A stretch of 64,000 nt of DNA from Pseudoalteromonas rubra (GTDB taxonomy: Bacteria; Pseudomonadota; Gammaproteobacteria; Enterobacterales; Alteromonadaceae): the NCBI RefSeq assembly GCF_000967655.1, contig NZ_JXYA01000021.1:62001-126000 (forward strand), written 5' to 3'. The position numbers and the translations under genes were made by a program. The first letter of the stretch is position 1. Each line of letters starts with the position of its first letter. This document shows, piece by piece, positions 35,847-44,716 of this stretch. Below the pieces are notes generated by a model, which was given only the letters and a program-made list of their open reading frames with translations, was not told the origin of the DNA and did not search any database.

Positions 35847-35888
35847 TATTAGCCAGCGTGCCTAGCTCATATACTAACCGGGCTAATA
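35847..35888. promoter_or_regulatory. Inverted repeat in the araC-type/MFS divergent promoter
   Basis: TATTAGCC (35847-35854) and GGCTAATA (35881-35888), exact 8-bp inverted repeats with a 26-bp spacer that includes a TATACT -10-like box (35870-35875). Candidate binding site for the adjacent AraC-type regulator, although that family more often uses direct repeats. Confidence 0.45.
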
Positions 35889-35917
35889 ACGGCAATCAAT
35901 GTGCTTAAGGACTGTGA

Positions 35918-37081
35918 ATGAAAAACCCAACCCGACTCTTTGTGCCTTCGCCGATGAGTTTTATGGTACTGGCGACCATTGTCATGGCAATGACGTTTTC
36001 TGCGTGGAATGCCTTACTTAATAACTTTGCGATTGAACAGGCCGCGTTCACCGGCGCCCACATCGGCATGTTGCAGTCACTACGTGAAGTCCCAGGATTC
36101 CTGGCGTTTACGGCGGTGTTTGTGTTGCTGGTGCTGAAGGAACAAACTTTTGCGCTGGTGAGTTTATGTTTGTTGTCAATCGGGGTCGCACTGACGGGGT
36201 TTTTCCCCAGCGTATATGGCCTGTATGCCACAACAGTGCTGATGTCGATCGGCTTTCACTATTTCGAAACGCTTAATCAGTCGCTGAGCCTGCAATGGTT
36301 CTCTAAGGAAGAAGCGCCGGAGCAGTTAGGTCGACTGCTGTCGATTAAATCTATGGCCTCTTTGGTTACCTTTGGCCTGATCTGGGTAGCATTCACCTGG
36401 CTGGCCACCGATTATGTCTGGGTTTATGTGTTCTTCGGCGGTGCCGGACTGGCATTGACATTATTTATGGCAGCGACACACCCACACTTTGTTCAGCAGG
36501 CGACCCAGCATAAAAAGCTGATCCTGAGAAAGCAATACAGCCTGTATTACATTCTGACGTTCTTCTCCGGTGCCCGTCGACAGATCTTTATGGTGTTTGC
36601 CGGCTTTTTGATGGTCGAAAAGTTTGGTTTTGATGTGGCCGAGATCACCGCGCTGTATATGCTCAACCATGTTGTGAATATTTTCGTTGCCCCAAAAATC
36701 GGCCAGATGATCAATCGTATCGGTGAGCAAAAGGCACTGACCCTGGAATATTCCGGCTTAATTTTGGTGTTTGTGGGATATGCGCTGGTGGAGTCGGCAC
36801 AGCTGGCGGCGGTATTATACGTGGTCGACCATATCTTTTTTGCCATGGCCATTGCACTGAAAACCTACTTCCAGAAAATTGCTCAGCCGGAGGACATTGC
36901 GGCCACTGCGGGTGTCAGTTTCACCATTAACCATATTGCCGCCGTGGTGATCCCGGCCAGCTTTGGCGTGGTGTGGCTGTATGATCAGTCTCTGGTATTT
37001 TACTTTGGCGCGGCACTTGCTGGGTGTTCTTTGCTGCTGAGCCAGTTTATTACCCCGCATCTCAAAAAAGCGACGGCCTGA
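35918..37081 (+). CDS. MFS transporter
   Basis: A 387-residue inner-membrane transporter with about 12 hydrophobic spans. It lacks a clear canonical loop 2-3 signature, but the two-half layout and length fit the major facilitator superfamily. SLREVPGFLAF and SGARRQIFMVFAGFLMVEKFG are typical of a family of uncharacterised MFS proteins in marine bacteria. It is divergently transcribed from the AraC-type gene. The substrate is not evident; the GH97 gene downstream is convergent and so not in an operon with it. Confidence 0.85.
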   Translation: MKNPTRLFVPSPMSFMVLATIVMAMTFSAWNALLNNFAIEQAAFTGAHIGMLQSLREVPGFLAFTAVFVLLVLKEQTFALVSLCLLSIGVALTGFFPSVYGLYATTVLMSIGFHYFETLNQSLSLQWFSKEEAPEQLGRLLSIKSMASLVTFGLIWVAFTWLATDYVWVYVFFGGAGLALTLFMAATHPHFVQQATQHKKLILRKQYSLYYILTFFSGARRQIFMVFAGFLMVEKFGFDVAEITALYMLNHVVNIFVAPKIGQMINRIGEQKALTLEYSGLILVFVGYALVESAQLAAVLYVVDHIFFAMAIALKTYFQKIAQPEDIAATAGVSFTINHIAAVVIPASFGVVWLYDQSLVFYFGAALAGCSLLLSQFITPHLKKATA

Positions 37082-37084
37082 TAA

Positions 37085-37111
37085 AAAAGCCGCCCGGTGC
37101 GGGCGGCTTTT
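37085..37111. terminator. Bidirectional terminator after the MFS gene
   Basis: AAAAGCCGCCC / GGGCGGCTTTT with a short loop, between the convergent MFS and GH97 genes. Confidence 0.92.
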
Positions 37112-37121
37112 CATGCGTGCT

Positions 37122-39179
37122 TTAAAGGGCCTTAAAGCGGATCGCGGTGCCGCCACTGGTGGCCAGCTTCAGCGTTAAGGTATCCTGTGCTGTAACAATC
37201 TGTTTTTCAATGCTAAGGTCGTAAGGGTTGTGTTTCCATTCCGCCTTAGGACCATCCTGATAGATCTGGGCTTCGAAGCGCTGGCCCGGCTCAAGGAAAT
37301 CGAGCTTGACGTCAATGCTTCTGGCCTGCTCGTCGGTGATGGCACCTAAATACCAGTCTTTGCCTGAGTACTTGCCGCGTTTACGCTCTTTTCGGGCAAA
37401 CACCACATAGTCGCCTACCTCACCTGCCAGCGCGATACTCTGCTCCCAGTCTGCCGGCACGTCTTTGATAAACTGGAAGGCATCCGCTCTGGCCAGATAG
37501 TTTTCCGGCAAGTCGGCGGCCATCTGTACCGGGCTGTACAGCACCACATAAAGGGCCAGTTGTTTTGCCAGGGTGGTTTGTGGCCGGTTAGTTTTATCGC
37601 CCAGACCATTAAAACTCATGTCAAAAATGCCCGGGGTAAAGTCCATCGGACCCGACAGCATACGGGTATAGGCCAGCATAGTGGTGTGCTCAGGCGGATT
37701 CGGTGGAGTGCCCCAGGCGTTAAACTCCTGACCACGTGCGCCTTCACGGGTCAGCCAGTTTGGGTAGGTGCGGCGCAATCCCGTATCCTTTATTGGCTCA
37801 TGCGTATTAATGCTGATCTTATGTTTAGCCGCCAGTTTCACATTGTCCAGATACTCATTGACCATAAACTGGCCATCGTGCCATTCAAAACGAGCATGGC
37901 CACGTTCATCAATGCGTTTGATGTTGCCACCATCGGCCACGTAGCCGGTTTTCACCTGACGGACACCCGCTTTTTCGTACAGAGCAAAGGCATCTGCCAT
38001 TTGGTCACGATAATTGCTGACATTCCCCGAGGTTTCGTGGTGACCTATCAGGCGGGCACCCACTTGTTCGCCATGCTTGGCAATGGCATCTAAATCGAAA
38101 TCCGGATACGCTTCGGTAAAGCTGAAGACATCCCCATTATAGAACCAGTCGCCGTCCCAGCCGGTATTCCAGCCTTCCACCAGTACGCCATCAAAGCCAT
38201 GCTCGGCGGCAAAGCTTAGATATTCTTTGGTGCGCTCTGTGGTTGCGCCATGTTTTTCACCGCTGCCCCAGGTGTTTTTGCCGATGTGCATGCCCCACCA
38301 AATGCCGAGGTATTTACCTGGTTCCACCCAGGATACATCGCCTAACTTATTAGGCTCATTTAGGTTCAAGATCAGGCGGGAGTTGAGCAAGTCAGTAGCC
38401 TGTGCGCCCACCTGGATAGTTCGCCAGGGGGTGTTAAACTGGCCGTTGGTTTTTACCGCAATGCCATCTGACCAGGGCGTCAGGTCGCTGATAAACGTAC
38501 CGGGGCGACGCTGGTTCAGGGTCATCGCAGCATAATCGACCAGGGCTGCTTCGTGAATACTGACGTGTACGCCATCTTTGTTCTTGAGTGTGAACGGGGT
38601 ATGGACATGGGCCGCGTCGTGAAGCGGGGTGGTTTTATATGTGTACTCGTAACGGTTCCAGCCGCGGGCCGGGATCCACCAGGCGGTGGCTTTATCGCTG
38701 TCAGCGACAGCAAATTCGGTCAGCTCCCGGGTAATATAACGGGCAGAATCGTGTGCAACCTCGTAGCGAAAACCAATGCCGTCATCAAACACCCGCACTC
38801 TGAGCTGGTATTGTGCTTGTTTTGACTGGCTATCTGCCAGAGTCACGACCAGCTCGTTATGATGGTCGCGTATTTCTCGTGCTTCACCCCAGGGTTGTTG
38901 CCAGCGCTCATCTGCGCTGTTGCGTTGGGTGCTGCTGATAGTGAGGCCATCACGCAACGACGGTGCCCGGGCAAAATCAAAGCCCAGCCTGGAGGGGTTG
39001 ATCACCGCTTTATTGTTAAAGGTGACCTGATAACTGGGTTGGCTATGATCATCGCTGATCTGAAAGGTCAGTTTACCATCGGGCGAGCTGACACTGTGTG
39101 TCGCAGCGTATGTAGCACTGGTAAATAATCCGGCTACCAGGGTGGCGGCAATGCCTGTTGCACTGAAGACTAATCGCAT
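37122..39179 (-). CDS. Secreted glycoside hydrolase family 97 (alpha-glucosidase type)
   Basis: A 685-residue exported enzyme with a signal peptide (about 1-25, TYA-ATH). The layout is GH97: an N-terminal beta-supersandwich (about 28-285), a TIM-barrel catalytic domain (KYLGIWWGMHIGKNTWGSG..., VLVEGWNTGWDGDW) and a C-terminal beta domain. Candidate acidic residues are in GHHETSG, INTHEPIKDTGLRRTYPN and ARGQEFNAW. As I recall the SusB structures, this set of glutamates belongs to the inverting alpha-glucosidase branch rather than the retaining alpha-galactosidase branch. Likely periplasmic use of alpha-glucans. It stands alone, without a SusC/SusD-like or transporter operon. Confidence 0.9.
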   Translation of the reverse strand: MRLVFSATGIAATLVAGLFTSATYAATHSVSSPDGKLTFQISDDHSQPSYQVTFNNKAVINPSRLGFDFARAPSLRDGLTISSTQRNSADERWQQPWGEAREIRDHHNELVVTLADSQSKQAQYQLRVRVFDDGIGFRYEVAHDSARYITRELTEFAVADSDKATAWWIPARGWNRYEYTYKTTPLHDAAHVHTPFTLKNKDGVHVSIHEAALVDYAAMTLNQRRPGTFISDLTPWSDGIAVKTNGQFNTPWRTIQVGAQATDLLNSRLILNLNEPNKLGDVSWVEPGKYLGIWWGMHIGKNTWGSGEKHGATTERTKEYLSFAAEHGFDGVLVEGWNTGWDGDWFYNGDVFSFTEAYPDFDLDAIAKHGEQVGARLIGHHETSGNVSNYRDQMADAFALYEKAGVRQVKTGYVADGGNIKRIDERGHARFEWHDGQFMVNEYLDNVKLAAKHKISINTHEPIKDTGLRRTYPNWLTREGARGQEFNAWGTPPNPPEHTTMLAYTRMLSGPMDFTPGIFDMSFNGLGDKTNRPQTTLAKQLALYVVLYSPVQMAADLPENYLARADAFQFIKDVPADWEQSIALAGEVGDYVVFARKERKRGKYSGKDWYLGAITDEQARSIDVKLDFLEPGQRFEAQIYQDGPKAEWKHNPYDLSIEKQIVTAQDTLTLKLATSGGTAIRFKAL

Positions 39180-39351
39180 AAACTATCTCGGTTGCAAATG
39201 TGAGTGAGCGTTTAGCATACTGTTATCCTTCACGGGGGATGAACTGTCTGCATACGTATTCAGTTTGAAAATGCGATGAATGGAAACTAACAGTCGTCCG
39301 GTCTACATCTGTGGCCTATACTAAACCCAGACCGCAAGGAGCTTTTAGGCA

Positions 39352-40014
39352 ATGATTCAATTAAAACATATTCTTAGTCTGTCTGTGACTGCCTTGTTGC
39401 TGGCCGCAACCAGTGCAGTGGCTGGGCAGCTTTCAGTACAGGTGCTGGATAATCAAGGCCAGGCACTGCCAGGGGCTGCGGTGTGGTTAACCGGGCAAGG
39501 TCTGGCAGGCGACGCCGAGGTCCTCAAGCGCAGTTATAAAATGGGCCAAAAAAACCGGGCGTTTGAACCGCACCTGCTGATTGTGCCCAAGCAAGCGCAA
39601 GTGTCCTTTCCTAACTATGATTCGATTTTGCACCATGTTTACTCGTTTTCCCCCGCAAAAACCTTCGAGTTTAAGCTTTACCGCGACCAGCCTCAGGCGC
39701 TGACCTTTGCAGCGACCGGCGCAGTTGAGTTGGGATGTAATATCCATGACTGGATGCTGGGATACATTCTGGTGGTTGATTCAACCCACTTTGCCGTGAC
39801 GGATGCACAGGGCAAGGCACAGATTCCATTACCTGCGGGGCAGCTCAACAACGTCGAGTTGAAAGTCTGGCATGAAGGGTTTGTTGATCTCGACAAGCCC
39901 CAAAGTGAGCGGTTGTCGGTAGTCAAAGCGGGCGAGCAACTTAACGTGCAATTGCGCCAGGCGCTTGGCATGTTCCAGGACGATTTCAGCGATGAGTTTG
40001 ATGACTATGAATAA
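39352..40014 (+). CDS. Exported cupredoxin-like protein (methylamine utilisation protein-type)
   Basis: A 220-residue periplasmic protein. A signal peptide (about 1-24, AVA-GQ) is followed by a carboxypeptidase-regulatory-like beta strand set (LSVQVLDNQGQALPGAAVWL). The cupredoxin core has His94/His95 in ILHHVYSF and Cys129, His132 and Met135 in LGCNIHDWMLGY, the set expected for a copper site. A second beta segment (DAQGKAQIPLPAG) and a very acidic tail (DDFSDEFDDYE) end the protein. Annotated homologues are often called methylamine utilisation protein, but no methylamine genes are here. Its last codons overlap the next gene, an outer-membrane barrel, so the two are likely made together. Confidence 0.78.
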   Translation: MIQLKHILSLSVTALLLAATSAVAGQLSVQVLDNQGQALPGAAVWLTGQGLAGDAEVLKRSYKMGQKNRAFEPHLLIVPKQAQVSFPNYDSILHHVYSFSPAKTFEFKLYRDQPQALTFAATGAVELGCNIHDWMLGYILVVDSTHFAVTDAQGKAQIPLPAGQLNNVELKVWHEGFVDLDKPQSERLSVVKAGEQLNVQLRQALGMFQDDFSDEFDDYE

Positions 40015-41257
40015 ATTACTTCACTGGCTGACACTGGCAAGTCTCAGTACATTGTTCAGTGCGGCGGCACAGGCAAACACTGTTCAGTACAAGGGCGTGC
40101 TTCAGGCAAGCTGGCAAAGCAACAGTGAATATGCCGCCTGGTATAACCGGGGCGTATCAGTTAACCGCTTTGGTACTGAGTCGGAGCGGCTGAATCTCAG
40201 CAGAGCAGCAATTGATTTGCGCACGGAGCTGGGTAGCACTTGGTCACTACTGGCCAGCGCACAATATGTACCTGATCCGGATAGCAAGCTGGGTTTTACC
40301 GAGCTGTTTGCTCAGTACCACACCCTGAATAAAGGGCCCAGGCAGTGGCAGGCCCGCTTTGGTGGTTTTTATCCGCGAATGTCGCTGGAAAACCCGGATA
40401 TCGGCTGGTCGTCTCCCTACAATTACAGTTACAGTGCCATTAATGCCTGGCTCGGTGAGGAGATCCGCACCTTTGGTACGGAAGTGAGCTTTAAGCACAG
40501 CGACAATCGATTGTCGCGACGCCAGCGTACAGGCCACAACTGGGAGCTGGTTGGTGCCTTGTACAAGGGCAATGATCCGGCCGGGACTTTGCTGGCCTGG
40601 CGTGGCTGGGCTGTGCACGACCGGCAAAGTGTGTTCAACGAAGCCATTGCGTTTGCGCCCATTAATGCTCTAAACGCACCGCCGTTGGCAAAACAGGCGT
40701 GGCGAACGGAGCCATTTACTGAGGTGGATGGCCGGTTTGGCTATTACCTTGGTGCGCACTGGGATTATCAGAAGCGTCATACGCTACGTCTGTACTGGTA
40801 CGACAATAACGGCGACCCGAGTGTATTGAACTATCACACCGGACAATATGCCTGGGATACCAAATTTTACAGTGCGGCTTACCGCTTCAAGATCACTCGC
40901 TCAACACACCTTGTGATGCAGGCTATGGCCGGTAATACCGCGATGGGCAAGCGCCGTGGGGTGGATAACGACTTTAGCAGCCAGTTTATTCTGCTGACCC
41001 ATAAATGGCAGGATTACCGTGTCAGTGGGCGGGTGGAGCAGTTTGATGTCAAAGACAGAGACTTCTGGGATTTTGACCCGAATACCAGCGAGGGAGGTGC
41101 GGTGACGCTGACAGGTCGCTGGCAGCTAAGCGAGCACTGGCATGTTGGAATGGAATTTCAATATCTGGAGTCTAAGGTGGCAAACCGCGCCGATTTTAAT
41201 TTACCTACGCGACAAATAGAACAACTGTGGCGCGCCAGTGCTGAGCTGCGCTTTTAA
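40001..41257 (+). CDS. Predicted outer-membrane beta-barrel protein
   Basis: A protein of about 418 residues with a signal peptide (ending AQA-N), strongly alternating aromatic/polar strands throughout, and a C-terminal Phe (SAELRF) typical of BAM-recognised barrels. Not recognised at family level; resembles porin-like proteins. Two starts are possible, 40001 and 40007, both inside the end of the cupredoxin gene (8-14 bp overlap). GATGAG upstream may serve as ribosome site. The overlap suggests translational coupling and a joint function, for example copper- or redox-linked transport at the outer membrane; this is inference. Confidence 0.75.
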   Translation: MTMNKLLHWLTLASLSTLFSAAAQANTVQYKGVLQASWQSNSEYAAWYNRGVSVNRFGTESERLNLSRAAIDLRTELGSTWSLLASAQYVPDPDSKLGFTELFAQYHTLNKGPRQWQARFGGFYPRMSLENPDIGWSSPYNYSYSAINAWLGEEIRTFGTEVSFKHSDNRLSRRQRTGHNWELVGALYKGNDPAGTLLAWRGWAVHDRQSVFNEAIAFAPINALNAPPLAKQAWRTEPFTEVDGRFGYYLGAHWDYQKRHTLRLYWYDNNGDPSVLNYHTGQYAWDTKFYSAAYRFKITRSTHLVMQAMAGNTAMGKRRGVDNDFSSQFILLTHKWQDYRVSGRVEQFDVKDRDFWDFDPNTSEGGAVTLTGRWQLSEHWHVGMEFQYLESKVANRADFNLPTRQIEQLWRASAELRF

Positions 41258-41282
41258 CCGCGCAGCTCAAATCTGGTCAAGG

Positions 41283-42719
41283 TTAGTCACATAACCGATT
41301 CAGGCCGTTGAGTGCTGCGACCCGGTAGGCTTCAGCCATAGTCGGGTAGTTAAAGGTGGTATTGACGAAGTACTCGACATTATTGCCTTGGCCTTTTTGT
41401 TCCATAATGGCCTGGCCGATGTGAATGATCTCCGAGGCGCGCTCACCAAAACAGTGGATCCCGAGAATTTCTTTGCTTTCAGCATGAAACAGCAGCTTAA
41501 GTGAGCCGACTTCGGTGCCAGTGATCTGCGAGCGTGCCAGGTGTTTAAACTGCGCCCGGCCAACTTCATAAGGAATTTTGGCGGCGGTCAGCTGTTGTTC
41601 GGTTTTACCCACTGAGCTCATTTCCGGAATGGTGTAAATCCCGGTTGGAATGTCGGTGATCAGGCGGTCATCGCACTTACCATGAACAATGGCGTGCGCT
41701 GCAATACGACCCTGATCAAAGGCCGCACTGGCCAGGCTTGGGTAACCAATCACATCCCCCACGGCATACACATTGTCGATTTCAGTCTGGTAATGTTCAT
41801 TGACTTTGAGCTGACCACGGCTGTCGGCTTTAAGGCCGATGGCGTCGAGGTTCAGTGCGTCGGTATTACCTGTTCGGCCGTTGGCCCACAAAATACAGTC
41901 TGCTTTGACCTTTTTTCCGGACTGCAGGTGCAGTACGACACCTTTGTCCTGGGTTTCAACCTTAGCAAATTCTTCATTGTGGCGGATCACAATACCGCTG
42001 TTCCAGAAGTGGTAGCTCAGTGCATCGGAGATCTCGTCATCCATAAACGACAGCAGTCGATCGCGGGTGTTGATGAGATCCACTTTGGCACCCAGGCCTT
42101 TGAATATAGACGCATACTCACAGCCGATCACCCCGGCACCGTAAACCAGTACGCGCTGCGGGTTGTGGGTTAAGTCTAAAATGGTATCACTGTCATAGAC
42201 GCGTGGGTGGTTAAAGTCGACGCCGGGTGGACGATAAGGGCGAGAGCCGGTCGCAATCACTATGGTTTGCGCAGTCAGCAGCTCCTGTGAGCCGTCCAGA
42301 TGCTGCACCTGAATGGTATGGGCGTCAACAAAGGTGGCATCACCCTGATATAAATGGATGCGGTTGCGATCATAAAAGCTGGAACGCAGGCTGGATTGCT
42401 TGCTGATCACATCACTGGCATGGTGCAAAATATCCTGAAAGGTCAGGCGTTGCGGGCGCTCGCTAAAGCGAAACAGTGGGTTGGCTTTGTATTCGATTAA
42501 ACGGCTGACAGAGTGGCGCAGTGCTTTGGACGGGATAGTGCCCCAGTGTACACAGCCGCCACCGACATCCTTTTGCCGCTCTATCACGGCAACCTTACGA
42601 TTGCTTTTGGACAGGTTCATGGCAGCCCCTTCACCGCCGGGGCCTGTGCCAATGATGATCGCATCATACTGGTAGGATGCTTGTTGCGTGGGTACTTTTG
42701 TGGAGGTTTTCTTAGTCAC
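41283..42719 (-). CDS. sthA: Soluble pyridine nucleotide transhydrogenase
   Basis: A 478-residue FAD protein moving reducing equivalents between NADPH and NAD. FAD-binding [10 protein letters not shown] near residue 24; the family-typical [17 protein letters not shown] keeps one cysteine and lacks the second of the disulfide found in lipoamide dehydrogenases, which separates SthA from them. NAD-binding [13 protein letters not shown] and the C-terminal [21 protein letters not shown] are present. The start is GTG at 42717-42719, with GGTGAG 3 nt upstream inside a hairpin. In E. coli sthA is next to fabR; here a desaturase gene lies between. Confidence 0.95.
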   Translation of the reverse strand: MTKKTSTKVPTQQASYQYDAIIIGTGPGGEGAAMNLSKSNRKVAVIERQKDVGGGCVHWGTIPSKALRHSVSRLIEYKANPLFRFSERPQRLTFQDILHHASDVISKQSSLRSSFYDRNRIHLYQGDATFVDAHTIQVQHLDGSQELLTAQTIVIATGSRPYRPPGVDFNHPRVYDSDTILDLTHNPQRVLVYGAGVIGCEYASIFKGLGAKVDLINTRDRLLSFMDDEISDALSYHFWNSGIVIRHNEEFAKVETQDKGVVLHLQSGKKVKADCILWANGRTGNTDALNLDAIGLKADSRGQLKVNEHYQTEIDNVYAVGDVIGYPSLASAAFDQGRIAAHAIVHGKCDDRLITDIPTGIYTIPEMSSVGKTEQQLTAAKIPYEVGRAQFKHLARSQITGTEVGSLKLLFHAESKEILGIHCFGERASEIIHIGQAIMEQKGQGNNVEYFVNTTFNYPTMAEAYRVAALNGLNRLCD

Positions 42720-42750
42720 GGCCTCACCTTAAATAATGACTTGTGAGGCC
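42720..42750 (-). promoter_or_regulatory. Hairpin covering the sthA ribosome binding site
   Basis: On the minus strand GGCCTCAC (42750-42743) pairs perfectly with GTGAGGCC (42727-42720) across a 15-nt A/T-rich loop. The 3' arm contains the Shine-Dalgarno bases GGTGAG and ends directly at the GTG start codon of sthA. No U-run follows in the sthA direction, so it is not a terminator there. Folding would block initiation. Confidence 0.65.
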
Positions 42751-42760
42751 GCTTTTAGGG

Positions 42761-43894
42761 TTAGCTGGTGGCGCCCTTTAACAACCTCGAGTTTAATGCC
42801 AGCCATGCCTGCTTCTGCGCCTGCCAGGCCTGCTCCAGTTCTTGATACTGTTTTAACAGGGCTGACTGCTCGCATTGTTCGCGCATAGCATGCTTTTTCG
42901 TTTCCAGTACCTGCTTTTGCACGGCACAGAAATGCTGAAGTTTTTTCAGCAGTAAATCATACTCTTGTTGTAACAATGTAAGCTTATCCTGCGTCAAAGG
43001 CAATTTTGCCAGGGTAACTTTAGTCTTATTCAGCAAGGTTTCTGCTTTGGCTTTTTCTATTCGTTCAACCGGTGTGCGCTTGAGCTTGCTGGCCAGACCA
43101 AGATACGACAGACCACGGATCATCCACTTGGTGGGATCGTAATGATACCAGCGAATGCCGTTGCGATAGTCACTGGCAAAGATGTGGTGGAAATTATGAT
43201 AGCCCTCACCGTAGGTCAGCAGTGCCAGAAAGCCATTGTCCCGGGCGGTGTTTTTCTCGGTATATGGACGTTTACCCCAGATATGAGCCAGTGAGTTAAT
43301 GAAGAAGGTGAAGTGCTGGCTCAGTACCAGGCGCAGTACGCCAGCTAATAGCAACATGCCCAGGACGTCACCCAGCATCAGGCCAAGTGCCAGCGGAATA
43401 CCAATATTAGTCAGCAGGACCAGCTTAAGGTAGTGTTTGTGTTGCCACATCACGATTTTATTGCGTTGTAAGTCACGGGCATTGCTGTAATCGCCATAGC
43501 TTTCACCCTGATAGTCTCGGAGCATCCAGCCGATATGGCTGTACCAGAATCCGCGGGTTGCCGCATAGGGGTCTTTTATCGGATCGTCGACCTGGCCATG
43601 GTGAATGCGGTGGTCGCTGCTCCAGTGCAGAGCACTGTTTTGCAGTGCAAAGGCGCCGCCAAAGGCAAAGAAGACCTGAATAACAGGGTGGGCATCGTAG
43701 GCCTTGTGTGCCCACAGGCGATGATAACCTGCGGTAATCGACATACCGGCGTAAAACATACAGCCCACAAACGCAATCCAGTGGGTCGCCGTGTAACCAT
43801 ACTCAAAGCCATACCAGGGCACTAACGTAATCGCAGCAAGAAAGGACAGACTAAAGAATAAGACATTAGTCCACAATAACGGGGGTTTTTTCAT
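42761..43894 (-). CDS. Membrane acyl-CoA/acyl-lipid delta-9-type fatty acid desaturase
   Basis: A 377-residue di-iron membrane desaturase. Three histidine boxes are present: HRLWAH (58-63), HRIHH (95-99) and HNFHH (233-237), with four membrane spans. Residues about 285-377 form a charged, Gln/Lys-rich helical extension that looks like a coiled coil and is not part of the catalytic core. It inserts double bonds into membrane fatty acids. It is divergent from fabR, with a FabR-type operator on its promoter, so it is very likely controlled by acyl-chain saturation. sthA follows 41 bp downstream on the same strand. Confidence 0.9.
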   Translation of the reverse strand: MKKPPLLWTNVLFFSLSFLAAITLVPWYGFEYGYTATHWIAFVGCMFYAGMSITAGYHRLWAHKAYDAHPVIQVFFAFGGAFALQNSALHWSSDHRIHHGQVDDPIKDPYAATRGFWYSHIGWMLRDYQGESYGDYSNARDLQRNKIVMWQHKHYLKLVLLTNIGIPLALGLMLGDVLGMLLLAGVLRLVLSQHFTFFINSLAHIWGKRPYTEKNTARDNGFLALLTYGEGYHNFHHIFASDYRNGIRWYHYDPTKWMIRGLSYLGLASKLKRTPVERIEKAKAETLLNKTKVTLAKLPLTQDKLTLLQQEYDLLLKKLQHFCAVQKQVLETKKHAMREQCEQSALLKQYQELEQAWQAQKQAWLALNSRLLKGATS

Positions 43895-43907
43895 TTTTAA
43901 AAATCTC

Positions 43908-43925
43908 AGCGTACACTTGTACGCT
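43908..43925. promoter_or_regulatory. FabR/DesT-type operator
   Basis: AGCGTACA-CT-TGTACGCT, a perfect palindrome with 8-bp arms. It closely resembles the palindrome known for E. coli FabR sites upstream of fabA and fabB. It begins directly downstream of the predicted -10 of the desaturase gene, so bound FabR would block transcription start. Confidence 0.85.
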
Positions 43926-43954
43926 AAAATAGTATTTCAAAGTTGCGCCGTCAA
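43926..43954 (-). promoter_or_regulatory. Sigma-70 promoter of the desaturase gene
   Basis: On the minus strand TTGACG (43954-43949) and TATTTT (43931-43926) with a 17-bp spacer. The FabR palindrome covers the expected start of transcription. Confidence 0.7.
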
Positions 43955-44009
43955 GTATTAGACTCCCACTATTATTGATCTGAGCTAATAAATTATAGGA
44001 ACTGCGACC

Positions 44010-44651
44010 ATGTCAGGTGTCCGTGCCCAGCAAAAACAAAAAACCCGTCAGGCGCTGATAGAGGCGGCGTTTAATCAGCTCAGTGCTGAGCATAGCTTTA
44101 CCAATCTCAGTTTGCGTGAGGTGGCCCGCGAGGCCGGCATTGCCCCTACGTCGTTTTATCGCCATTTTAAGGACATGAATGAGCTCGGTCTGACCATGGT
44201 GGATGAGGCCGGTTTAACATTACGTCAGCTGATGCGTCAGGCGCGGCGCAGGATCGCTAAAGGGGGCGGAAGCGTGATCCACACGTCTGTGCTGACCTTT
44301 ATGGAGTTCATCGAAACATCCAGCAACCAGTTTCGCTTGCTGCTGCGCGAACGGTCCGGCACCTCGCCTGCATTTCGCGCTGCCGTCGCCAGAGAGATCA
44401 AGCACTTCATCATGGAGCTGTCTCACTACCTGGAGACCGAGACCCCTTGTGATGCCAATCATGCGTATATGCAGGCAGAAGCCATGGTGACACTGGTGTT
44501 CAGCTCAGGGGCAGAAGCTTTGGATCAGGATGCCCAGCAGCGCGCAGAATTAACCGAGCGCTTGATCTGGCAACTCAGATATATCGTTAAAGGGGCGTCG
44601 GGTTATCAAAAAGAAAGCCAGGTACCCGCCACTAAGGCATCGGGCCAGTAG
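44010..44651 (+). CDS. fabR: Fatty acid biosynthesis repressor FabR (TetR family)
   Basis: A 213-residue TetR-family repressor that senses the saturated/unsaturated acyl pool. HTH at about residues 30-60 ([21 protein letters not shown]) and a C-terminal ligand domain; [13 protein letters not shown] closely follows the E. coli FabR N-terminus. Divergent from the desaturase gene. A GC-rich 12-bp palindrome (44651-44662) lies directly at its stop codon, without a T-run. Confidence 0.92.
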   Translation: MSGVRAQQKQKTRQALIEAAFNQLSAEHSFTNLSLREVAREAGIAPTSFYRHFKDMNELGLTMVDEAGLTLRQLMRQARRRIAKGGGSVIHTSVLTFMEFIETSSNQFRLLLRERSGTSPAFRAAVAREIKHFIMELSHYLETETPCDANHAYMQAEAMVTLVFSSGAEALDQDAQQRAELTERLIWQLRYIVKGASGYQKESQVPATKASGQ

Positions 44652-44716
44652 CCGGGCCCGGCATGCTACAATAACACGCAAACCGCTTTACAATGCCATC
44701 ACAAGGATAGCGCAGT

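Noticed and set aside
37560..38093. 177-codon plus-strand frame opposite the GH97 gene
   Set aside because: Antisense shadow in the catalytic domain.
35918..39179. MFS transporter and GH97 as one sugar-use operon
   Set aside because: The genes are convergent with a strong bidirectional terminator between them.
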